Shown piece after piece: positions 34,201 through 43,479 of a stretch of DNA of 64,000 bases. A program made the position numbers and the translations under genes. The stretch spans positions 1,649,702 to 1,713,701 of the forward strand of contig JAGTTD010000019.1 in assembly GCA_018398585.1 (NCBI GenBank), written 5' to 3'. The number at the start of each line of letters is the position of its first letter. The first letter of the stretch is position 1. This DNA is from Simmondsia chinensis. Taxonomy: Eukaryota > Streptophyta > Magnoliopsida > Caryophyllales > Simmondsiaceae. Below the pieces are notes generated by a model that saw only the letters and a program-made list of their open reading frames with translations, did no database searches and was not told the origin of the DNA.

Positions 34201-35543
34201 TCTTACATACTCATCATGGTTCAACACTTCTTTGCCACCATCCATGCCTTTAAACCAGAGGGGACTATCTGTCTGTGCCATCGCAATCAATTCATCCATA
34301 GCCGCCATTGCAACTTGCAAATACATCGTCTTCTCATAATCATTGCTAACTAGACCGAACGTTGGAGGCGCCATGATTGGATTGCTTGAAACCCCGTTTT
34401 CTAGGTTAAGTCCCATTGGCATTACACCAGGAAAAAGACTTCTTCCCATTGAAAGCTCTAAGTTAGAGCTTGGCATCGGAGATGACATTGCATTGAGAAA
34501 TTCAGAGATTGGCTTCCCAAGGAACTTCTCCGTTATAGCACACACTCGGCTAAGTTCATCCTTTAACCGAGCGTTCTCGATCCTAAGTTGGTTCTCATCC
34601 ATAGATATCTCTCCAAACATTGCCGCCCCACCACAGTTTTGACAAACTGGAGTCCTCATCGCATCCTTCATCGCGATGTTTTCCATCCGGAGCTTGTCAT
34701 ATTCTTGTTTCAAGACCACGTTTTCATGGCGTTCCAATTGAGTCTATGATTCAATAACCCATGATAAAGTTAATGACATGGAGAAAGACTTAAATGAACG
34801 AGTGAGTGAAATGGGTGGAACCATTTACGTACCTTCATTTGGGTTCGTCGATTTTGAAACCAAAACTTCACCTGTCTACTCTCCAACCCGAGTCGCCTTC
34901 CAAGCTCAAGCCTTTGTTTTTCATCAGGATGAGCACAATTCTTGAAGAAACTACATCAAGCATTAACAACATTTTACTCCGTTATTGATTCCCTCAAATT
35001 CATAGCCATTAAGGGTTTGCTTGGTATCGTTTTCTATTTTCTATTTGAGTTTTTAGTTTGAAAACAGTTTTTATTTTTATTTTTTTCTATTTTCTAGGAA
35101 AAAATTGAAAACAAGAAATAAAACCCAGAAGAAAAAAAAAGGCAACATAGGATCTCTAGTTTCTAAAGAACCAAAAACTGTAAAAAAACTGATATCAAAC
35201 AAGCCATAACTAATATGTATGACCATAAACACATCGTCTAATTATTTTGGATGACAATTTACTAGGCTCACAGATCAATGTACCACAAGATAATAATGAA
35301 TACTTAAAACAAATTTGTTTAAAAAAAGTGTGCAAAATCTCACTTCTCAAGCTCTTGAATCTGTTGAGGAGTGTGCCTATGGTATCTCTTCCTCCTTCCC
35401 CTAGTGTTCTTGTTGCCGCCCTCGTCTTCATCGACCGACAAAGTATCATTATTATCACTGCCAGAATCATCTCTTTCCCTTCCCAAAATATTGTTGGGGT
35501 CAAACTGTTCTCCATAAAATCCCATCTCCCCTTGACACTCCAT
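28230..35543 (-). CDS. HDG7: HD-ZIP class IV homeodomain-START factor (ANL2/HDG7 clade)
   Basis: Eight coding exons (minus): 35344-35543, 34833-34950, 34087-34743, 33295-33396, 33005-33217, 30157-30319, 29227-29600, 28230-28616. They total 2214 nt, 737 aa, all phases consistent. These nuclear factors control epidermal identity, trichomes, anthocyanin and cuticle. An acidic N-terminus leads to the homeodomain (residues ~49-106: [34 protein letters not shown]), then the class IV zipper-loop-zipper with CQNCGG (~107-190), START (~235-475: [44 protein letters not shown]) and the HD-SAD C-terminus ([20 protein letters not shown]). AQTDSPLW and MFGEIS match ANL2/HDG7 better than GL2/HDG11. HDG7 rather than ANL2/HDG1 rests on remembered synteny. 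Insertions fill the long introns. Confidence 0.92.
28797..29154. repeat. GAGCTC/AGCTTG-rich repeat in HD-ZIP intron 7
   Basis: GGGGTGTCGAGCTTGAG at the left and CTCATGACACCCCT at the right form imperfect terminal inverted repeats. In between are many AGCTCGAGCC/GGCTCAAGT units. It makes up about 60% of intron 7 (28617-29226). Confidence 0.55.
29659..29890. repeat. Tourist-like MITE (GGGCTTGTTTGGTATCG family) in HD-ZIP intron 6
   Basis: TAA then GGGCTTATTTTGTATCATAT and TTCTGTTTGCAATTTTTGG begin a copy. A second, partly nested start occurs near 29810 (TTTCATACGACTTTCTATTTG). The right end is not clear. Confidence 0.5.
30430..30577 (+). repeat. tRNA-derived SINE in HD-ZIP intron 5
   Basis: Box A-like CAGTGGTTAGGCTACC and box B-like GGCTTGGATTCAAAAC precede a body ending GGGTATTGCTATACCTCC and an A-rich tail of about 19 A. 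It is the same family as 11041-11176. No target duplication was found. Confidence 0.6.
30838..31071. repeat. MITE of the GGGCTTGTTTGG family in HD-ZIP intron 5
   Basis: ATCATTTTCTATTTGCAATT at the left mirrors CTACAAATATAAGACAATAG at the right. The interior has 'aaactaaaaacca' on one arm and 'cccaaaaaccaaaaact' on the other. The outermost ends are degraded. Confidence 0.5.
32719..32950. repeat. MITE of the GGGCTTGTTTGG family in HD-ZIP intron 5
   Basis: GGCCCTGTTTGGTATGG at the left mirrors CAATATCAAATAAGC..AATAAGCCC at the right. The arms carry TTTTGGTTTTTGAGAAGC and GTTTCTCAAGAACCAAAAAC. Confidence 0.6.
33471..33926. repeat. GAGCTC/AGCTTG-rich repeat in HD-ZIP intron 3
   Basis: It starts GGTGTAAACAAGCCAAGCC, like 5384, and is full of GAGCTTGAG/CAAGCTC units. 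It ends in a pentanucleotide array (CTCGG repeated about five times, near 33890-33915) and a degraded ACCC end. Confidence 0.55.
35013..35206. repeat. Tourist-like MITE with TAA duplication in HD-ZIP intron 1
   Basis: GGGTTTGCTTGGTATCG at the left mirrors CTGATATCAAACAAGCC at the right. It is flanked by TAA at 35010-35012 and 35207-35209. It occupies half of intron 1 (34951-35343). Confidence 0.7.
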
Positions 35544-35591
35544 GCTACCCTGCAACAAAACCCTAAACTCTTCAATGACCCAATTCAGTAA

Positions 35592-35793
35592 GGGCTGTTT
35601 TGGCATCGTTTTCTATTTGCAAAGTTTAGTTTTGGAGAAACTAAGAATCATGTTTGAAAACCGGTTTTCCTAGTTTTTGGTTTTTTGTTTTCAATTTCCA
35701 CTCAAGTTAGAACAACACTAAAAACTAGAAACCCAGAACCAGAAAAAATCGTTTTCAAAATATGATGATTTTTAAACAGTACCAAACATGACC
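35592..35793. repeat. Tourist-like MITE with TAA duplication just upstream of the HD-ZIP start codon
   Basis: GGGCTGTTTTGGCATCG at the left mirrors AGTACCAAACATGACC at the right. It is flanked by TAA at 35589-35591 and 35794-35796. It lies about 50 bp from the start codon, inside the presumed leader intron. Confidence 0.7.
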
Positions 35794-36906
35794 TAAATTG
35801 ATTGGAAAAACAACATTTAACTCTAGACGTGTAGCATTATTTAATTTAAGTATAATCAATCCCAACCCTCCAAAAATTAATCATAAACAATTGCAGAAAA
35901 CCAAGAACAACACATGGCAAAAGGTAGTTTCTACTACGAACAGCTTTATCTTTTTTCTAACACAAACATTTTCCCCAAAAAAGAAAGACAAAGAAGAGGA
36001 AAGAAAACGCAAATCGTTTTCTATCACTATCAAATGTGGGGATTTGCTCTATGATTTTCAACCCATTCTATCCCTTTCGTTTTTGCCCTTTTGGACCATG
36101 CAAACAGACTCTGAAGACTAAAGTCAAATTCCTTTTGAATCAAAACTTCTAGCCTTTTTAATAATACCCTATGAAAATGACCCATGATTCACATTTACCC
36201 AGAAGAGTAGATACCATGAAGTGACCAAACCCAATAAATTTCGAGGTAAAAAGAAATTAAATCATGTTAGAGTCAACCTAAACTTTTGATGTAATTGGTA
36301 CCCTAATACTAAAGCTTTGTTAATCAAAAAAATCACAAGAGTTTTAATTTTGATAACTAAGTAATTTCAACAAAAGAATACCATCCCGTTACAAGCTCAA
36401 TAGGTATTCGGGGAGCATATTAGAGTACAAGATTATTTCAGTGCGTCTATCTATCTACTTAAACTTTTAGGATGGTTGATTTCTCAAACAAATCAAAGCC
36501 CTAACGTCTCTATCCCCTCTCTCTAGAAACTTCTAGGGGAAAAAAACCCATTGAGTTGACATGATAATAAACAAATCAAAAGCAAAACAAATTTATGACC
36601 CATCATTACATGATTTTTGACACTGGTCACACTCATCTGCTTAAACCCCTGCAAAATCCCAAACGCCTTAAAGAGAGAGAAAACAAATGGAAAATGAAGA
36701 GCCAAAGGAAACAAAAAAAAAAAAAAAAACCATCATAGAAAAATCACATAAAAAACCCCATTTGCTCTTCCCGGAACTTTCTCAACATAAACAAATCCGG
36801 TGCCTCGAAGAAACTCCCATCAAATTATGGTACGAGAAAATAAGATGCATGCAACTTTATCCTCCAAAGTGCTACCTGTACAAAGGCTATCAAAAGACCA
36901 CCGGTA

Positions 36907-37027
36907 CAACAACAAACCCAGTGCCTCAAGGGCTCCTGCAAAAGTAGGGTCTGGGATATATGTACGCAGCCTTCCCCTTTCATAGGGTTACCCTAAAGGG
37001 AGGCTCGACCCCAACCTCTCATCAAAG
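36907..37027 (-). repeat. Au-type SINE, 5'-truncated, with target duplication
   Basis: On the minus strand it reads GAGGTTGGGGTCGAGCC, CTATGAAAGGGGAAGGCTGC, CAGACCCTACTTTTGCAGG and GGCACTGGGTTTGTTGTTG. Direct repeats GACCACCGGTA at 36896-36906 and 37028-37038 flank the 121-bp insert. Confidence 0.75.
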
Positions 37028-37483
37028 GACCACCGGTAATAAATGCTAAATATACCTTTTTCACAGAAGACCCAGAATCATTTCACTGCAAAAAACACCA
37101 AAATCCTCCACAAAACCACCCCTCCTCTCTCAAAATTTCTCAAACTTCTCTCCTTCAGCAAGAAATGGAGTCACACCCAGTACACAAAACACCACAAAAG
37201 TGCACAGAAGACACTAAAAATTGGCCTTTTCTGTAGGTAAGAGAGAGAGTGAGTGAGAGTAAACCCAAAACAAGCACAAGATTTCTGGACCCCTCCCCCT
37301 CTTCTCTCTCTCTCTATCTTTTTACGCTTTTTTCCTTGCTCCAATTGCATGTGGAGATCCAAAAGAAAAGTCAGACAAAGAACAATATATTATATAAACA
37401 ATAACAAATAAAACAATAAAAAATGGGGTTTTGAAGCAGAATTGTAGCTGACCCACTACACAAAATGGGTGAAATGACTTACA

Positions 37484-38437
37484 AATTTCAATGGCAGATT
37501 CTCTTAGGTCAAAATCAAACACAAACACAAAATCTCTATCAATTTATACACTTTTTTTCTCCTTTTTTTTCTTTTTTTTTTTTTGGGTGTTGGAAAAAAT
37601 GGTGGTGGGATCACACACAGAGCTGCTACACTATTATCAATGGGGGAATTTTTAATTTTTTTTAAATTTTTTTGGGGTGTTGGGTTGGGTGAGGATTAAA
37701 TGAGTAATATTTGAAGGGGAGAGAAAATGGGGAGAGAGAGAAAAAACGGACCGTTTTTTTTATTTAACAATTTACGAGCCGCTGGTGGGGCCCCTCACTC
37801 CGCCTAAATCCTGCCCCCCCCTTATCTCACGCCTTCCTCACTCTCCACTCCGGCGCGTGTTCTTTACTTTCTTTGGCATTTTGGTTCACAGAAAAATAAA
37901 CTAATATTATTGTCATAACAAGATTATAGTTCTAAGATAGATTTATAATTTTTATTGTTCGTAAATCATATTATTATCTAACACTAAAAAATTTTATTTG
38001 TATAATAATAACTGGCGAAAAATATTATGTAAAAATTTGATTAGGGTAGTATTAGATTTAATAATATATATTATACAAGAATTCTGTGTTTTTCAAATGT
38101 TTTGAGGTACTCTAGATTTTAAAAGGTTTTTCTTCGGATATTCTTGTAGAACTTTATTACTATTTTATTAGTTTTTACTGACGTGATATTTAAAAAAAAT
38201 TACTTAAAAATTCTAATTTAAAATATGTCAAATGAGTAAAAAAATATTATAAATATCTAATGAATTTCTAAATAATTTTCAAATAAATTATATATTAAAA
38301 AATCTATTAAATCTCAAAAATTGTGTAAATATTTAAAAATTATATTTTATAAATTTCTAGATATTTATAAATTATTGTAAATATGTGAAAGAACATGCTA
38401 TTATGTAAAAATATTATATATATCTTGTGAAAATAAG
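37484..38437. other. HD-ZIP promoter side
   Basis: It contains CT/GA-rich stretches, a GC-rich patch (37780-37860, GGGGCCCC) and AT-rich DNA beyond. No coding signal is present. I looked for an L1-box (TAAATGYA) in the leader and did not find a clear one. Confidence 0.35.
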
Positions 38438-38616
38438 ATGTACGCAGCCTTCTCCCTTTAGGATGTTAACCTGAAGAGAGGCTGCTTCCCAGTGCCCCCA
38501 ATCTGAGGGTGAGGACTTCCCATGAGGTCACTCATCCTGATACTACTCTCGTCCAAGCACGCTTAACTTCAGAGTTATAATAGGGTTCGGTAACGACGTG
38601 TTGGTGCCCTCTTTGG
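38438..38616 (-). repeat. 5S-rRNA-headed SINE, third copy
   Basis: On the minus strand: AAGAGGGCACCAACACGTCG, AGTTAAGCGTGCTTGGACG, AGAGTAGTATCAGGATGAG and TGGGAAGTCCTCACCCTC (5S-like). It continues GATTGGGGGCACTGGG, AGCCTCTCTTCAGGTTAAC and AAGGCTGCGTACAT (Au-type body). The 3' end is missing. Its head-body junction is uninterrupted, which shows the chimera is a real unit. Confidence 0.8.
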
Positions 38617-38949
38617 TAGAAATATAGTAAATTAATAAAAGAACTGGAAATCTATTATGTTAAAAAAAATATATCTAAGAACAGAAAATTATTCTGCAAA
38701 CAAGAAATTAAAAAATTACAATTCTCATTATTAATTATTATGCTTTTTTAATATTACAAGTCTCATTTTAAGGTATTTTAGCCGATAATTAAATATGTAT
38801 TTGCAATAAAAAAGGTAATTTCTCTATTCATGTTAAGCTAATTGTCATTTTCTAGGTTGTCTTAAAATAACTATCACTTTTATTATTTTAATAAAACAAA
38901 CTTTATTTACTTTCTATAATACAACAACAACCTTGACCAAAAAATAAAA

Positions 38950-39095
38950 AAATAATAATAATACAACAAAAAGAAGTCGAGCGCCTTAAGGGCTCCCGCT
39001 AAAGCAAGGTATAGGAGGGGTGTGATGTATGCAGCCTTACCCCTTCAGGGTGCTATTCCAAAGAGGGACTGTGTCCAAGAACCCATAACCTAATT
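38950..39095 (-). repeat. Au-type SINE, degenerate
   Basis: Minus strand: GGACACAGTCCCTCTTTGG, AAGGCTGCATACATC and TAGCGGGAGCCCTTAAGGCG, with an AAT/GTT-rich tail. Confidence 0.6.
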
Positions 39096-39675
39096 GGACA
39101 TGTTTCCTTCCTTTTTGATGTGAAAATTAAATCTATTTGTTTTTTCTTAAGAAATAATTTAATGAATTAGTTCAAACAAATATGATATTACTATTTATAT
39201 TTTAGATAAAAATATTTTTCTTATTATATTTATTTATTTACAAAATTTATGAAATTTAAATAATTGAACTAAAATTTTTCTTATTACAAATACAAATTGA
39301 AAAATTGGAACATTTAAAAAATTTCCAGATAAAAGAACTTTTCAATTGTTATGTGAACTCGAAAATGAAAATTCAAATACCAATTATGCTCACCAATACA
39401 TAGAAATTATGCATTACTTTTTGAATGGAAACATAAACGCTGAAAATTTTCAAAAATAATACTATGCACAGTAAGGGCAACATACTTTAAAAAAAGACCA
39501 AAAAGAAAAATATGATTTAAAAAGGGATCAAGAAAGGTATCAACTATTTATAAGTGACCAGAACAATCACTCAAAAAAATAACATGACAACCAAAAAGAA
39601 TACGTGATAGATGACATGGCAATCAAAAAAATGACACATACAGTGTTATGATGAAGTTAATAAACTTTCTTTGTA

Positions 39676-40050
39676 GGGATGTATAGGAGTCGAGCTCGAG
39701 CTCATCATGCTCAAGGCCCAACTCCCCAACATTTAGCTTGGCTCGACGCTCTTTAAGCTTGAAAAATTCTAGCTCGGGCTCAAGCTCTGGATTGATCTCA
39801 AGCTCAACTTGGTGAGTTCATAAAAAAAATTATTATTTAGCCTCATTTAAACCCGATTTAGACTCATTTAGGCTCAAACTATACTCAACTGGGTATATTC
39901 AAGCTAATAAATCTCAAGCCTACATGTTTGAATTTCACTAGGTTTAGGCTCAAATCAGTAAGCTAAAAGCGTCAGTTCGACTCAAGCTCAATCTTTTCAA
40001 GCTTTATGACAATATGTCACGAGCTTGCGCTTCTCGTTATTGTCCCTAGG
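39676..40050. repeat. GAGCTC/AGCTTG-rich repeat, intergenic copy
   Basis: It starts GTAGGGATGTATAGGAGTCG and runs through GAGCTCGAGCTCATC, AGCTTGGCTCGACG and CAAGCTCAACTTGG to a TGTCCCTA end. This is the same family as in the ARFRP1, HD-ZIP and rhomboid introns. Confidence 0.5.
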
Positions 40051-40160
40051 CTTACATGTTTGCTAAAATTGCCTCCTTAATGTTGCTTGTTGCTTACATG
40101 TTTTATTGTTGCTCTATTATTGTTTCATTGTTGCTTTATTGTTTCGTTTTTACTTTCTAG

Positions 40161-40278
40161 AGTTGGGGGCCCTCGAACACAGTCTTCCTAACATCCTAGA
40201 AAGGCAAGTCTCCGTAAATCTCACTTTCCATACCCTACTCTAACAGGAGCCCTTATAGCACTAGGTTGATTGTTATTG
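40161..40278 (+). repeat. Au-type SINE, degenerate
   Basis: AGTTGGGGGCCCTCGAACAC, ATACCCTACTCTAACAGGAG and CACTAGGTTGATTGTTATTG follow the Au-type order. It has many substitutions and is old. Confidence 0.55.
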
Positions 40279-42397
40279 TGTATATAACGAACTTCATGTT
40301 TTTCTCGATCATTTTCCAAAATATTATATGTCTATTTGAATTATTTTTACACAAAATGTATAACGTTGACTTTTTTTAGTAATATCAAATTATAATTTTT
40401 TTTTTCCCCCAACGGAAAGGGGGCATGAAATCCAACCAATACAAAGCGTTTTCTATTAAAAAAATAAAAAAATATCTATTTTTTAACTATTATTGTCACA
40501 ACAAATTATCATATTAAATACAAATTTATAACTATGTTATTTATAAATTATATTATTACTCCCACAATAATAATTTTTAATATAATAATAATAATTTATT
40601 TTCCTTTTTCTTTTAATATGAACACTGAGATCTTGACCAGCATGCATAGCGGATACTATTATAAATTCAGGGTTTGCCGAATCCCCACCTGATTTCCCCC
40701 TCTTTAATTTCCCTTTTCAAAATCATTTTTTGTGATAATTTTTGCATATTTAATGAAAATAATTAATTTTGAAAGCAAACAAATATACATATATATTTAT
40801 TTATTCATTTGGATTTTCCTACACTTTCATAGTTTGGTAGAATGATATTTATGTACGTCAAATATTATTTTTATTGGCATAAAACAAATAAGAGTCGTAG
40901 ATTTTACAAATCAACAAGTAAAAGATAATGATGCATGGGAAAAATATAGTATATAGATAAGATGCATTGACTTCCCATTTTAAAAGGTGTTTGCTGAAAA
41001 TATTACACCCAAATAATAACGAAATCGGTAGTTAATGTCATTACAACACATTTATTTTAACTTTTCAATACGTGTACGTGTTTTGTATTGTAGCGCGTGT
41101 GATAATGCATGTGACATGTCGCAATATTGCAGTATCACAAAAGTGTGCATCATCTACAAGGATATTAACACGGTTATGAAAACGAGTATGTTATCATGCA
41201 ATAACAGATTTTCTAAATCTACTATATCTTTTTCCTCTCACGCTTGTATTTAATTGTATTACCATATAAAATTAGATTGTGGTGATAATCTTTTTATCAA
41301 TCTCTTGAATTTCTAATTGTATGTATAACAGATCGCAAACTGTGTATTGCTTACCTGAATTAGAGAACAATGTGCTCGTTTTGGATACCTGTTCTTGTAC
41401 TTAACTATCAAAAAAATATAAACACTTATTTGTCGGTAAAATAAAACACGTTTTTTGCTAAGCGTGTATAGCTTACCTAAATTAGAAAACAATATGCTCG
41501 TTTTGGATACCTCTTTTTATCCTTATCAAAAAAATATAAAAACTTATTTGTCCGTAAAATAACATTTTTGCACAAAAAAATTTTGGTAAGAAAAATAATT
41601 TATGATAAAGAGACATTATTTAATTCTTAATTATCATGAGATTTGCAAGATGTAAGTTTTAGCTTCAAAATTTTTTAATTAATTATAACAAAAACTGAGA
41701 ATCTCTAGATAATTATTTTTCTTTTCCTTGGGCTAATTCAAGCCCATTGGGCTGTTTTGCTGCTGGACAATAAGAGGGCCCAAATTTTCTGCTTTGGGGA
41801 TTATTGGGCTGTGGGGAGGGAGGCTATACATAATTTCATAGAAAAACACAAGGAGAATATTATATAACTAATTGGGTTATAAAAATAATTTAAATAATTA
41901 TACACAAGCTGACAGATATGAATAACTATTAAGTACACAGATCAGGATGGACATAGAGGATTTACGGACAGGCAATAAATACCCGTTGAGTGCCCGTGAT
42001 TAGTGGAGCCTATCACTTTGTCATCCATAGTCACAATCCTATATCCAATGAGACTCCCAACGACTTAAAAAAGTTAAGTTCGAGTGACCATCAAATAACT
42101 AAATCATAGGGTATTCACATCAATAGTTGATGTATTGTACTCATTGTGTTAATTTAAACCTTGTATAAATTTAATTTTATCAACTTCTATTCAACAATCT
42201 AAAGATTCCTTGAAATCACGTGAAACATGAACTCCGAGCCTATATACTAGGCAAGCAATTCTCATAAATTAGGGAAAGCGAAGCACTCCAATGGAGTAAA
42301 GTGTGTGTTTTGATTTTGATATTTTATTTTATAATAGATTATATTTCTACAATACCGGAGAAAACGATTTGAAAAGACGATATTATATATCAAGAAC
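40279..42397. other. AT-rich intergenic region
   Basis: No supported gene. GCCCATTGGGCTG (about 41752) and TTGGGCTGTGG (about 41803) resemble TGGGCY promoter motifs, but no ORF follows. A near-duplicate pair ('gcttacctgaattagagaacaatgtgctcg' type) occurs at about 41350-41440 and 41470-41560. Confidence 0.35.
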
Positions 42398-43385
42398 TGT
42401 TGAGTTTCAGGTCGTATTCCTAGGGTTTAAACTTATTAACTTTAGTTCTTGAGAAAACGTCAATAACAACAAACATTCACCACTTCAGATCTAGTTCAAG
42501 AAACCTGTAACTGTAGTTTATCAAGATTCATCCAACACCGAACACATGCACAAAGAACACAGCGATAACAACGAGATTTTACGTGGTTCAGCCTTTAAAG
42601 AAGGACCTACTCCACAGCTCCCTATTTCTAGGGAAGTCTATCCACTATAAGTCGAGTTCAAATATTACAGACCAGACTTCAACGATATACAACTTTATAC
42701 AAAACCGATCCTTAAGGCTTCTAAGTCAGAAACCTAAAGAAGAACGAAAATAAAGAGTAAGGGAAGAGAAAGCTCACAACCGAAGCCTACAAGGCTTCAT
42801 ACATGCTCCAAACTACCAAGATTTGAACGATCAAGCCTTAACACCCACGGATATACTCAATCGCCTTCGATCGCCTCAAGATCGCCAGAGCAAATGGAAA
42901 AAAGGCGGTGGCTGAAGAGAAAACATAGAGAAAATGAAGAGCGTACGGCAAACCCTAAAAAGGGTCAGTATATATAGGCAACCGAACTCCGATCCGTGGC
43001 AAAGCTCCAAGGTTCAATCTCGGCCGTTCGTACGAACCAGATCAACGGTCCATAAAAGCCCACAAGAAACACAAATAGTTGTCCCGGATGGCTGACGCGT
43101 GGCAGCCACTAATAACTGAATCAGGGAAGCTTCCTCGAGAAGCTTTGGGCAGCGGGTAGTGACACGGGCAAGTAAATATCGCACACGGGCAGGGGCAGCA
43201 ATGACATCTTACCTCTTTGATTTATTTAAATGTATTTTAACAGCTGGGTACAAAAAATAACATTTACCAAAAATTTACAACTTATGCCACTTGACATTTA
43301 CACCCTTTAATCTATAATATTTGAACATTTCTTGACTTAAATTTTCTTGACATAGTTAAGTCATATAGGGACCAATTTTACAACA
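42398..43385 (-). repeat. 3' LTR of the copia element at 42398
   Basis: 988 bp, TGTTGAGTTTCAG to TTTTACAACA on the plus strand. It includes the promoter-like region near 42970 (minus TATATATACTGACC). Confidence 0.95.
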
Positions 43386-43399
43386 ATTCTCCACCTTGG
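43386..43399 (-). promoter_or_regulatory. Polypurine tract of the copia element
   Basis: On the minus strand a purine-rich ACCAAGGTGGAGAAT adjoins the 3' LTR. Confidence 0.7.
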
Positions 43400-43479
43400 T
43401 ACCTATATGGGTTAACTACTGGACATTCCCTAGTAATAGGAGCAAAACACATTGGGTTCGTCATCCATGGTCCCAATTA

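Larger units (their letters stand above)
35549..37483 (-). other. Presumed HD-ZIP 5' leader with intron
   Basis: An acceptor TTGCAG (35550-35555, minus) lies a few bases before the ATG. Plausible donors exist upstream, for example TTT/GTAAGT at 37482, giving a leader intron of about 1.9 kb. Leader introns are common in this family. The first-exon limits are inference. The intron carries a MITE (35592-35793) and a SINE (36907-37027). Confidence 0.4.

Noticed and set aside
41035..41253. 72-residue intergenic frame
   Set aside because: Composition matches the surrounding AT-rich DNA and nothing resembles a known protein.
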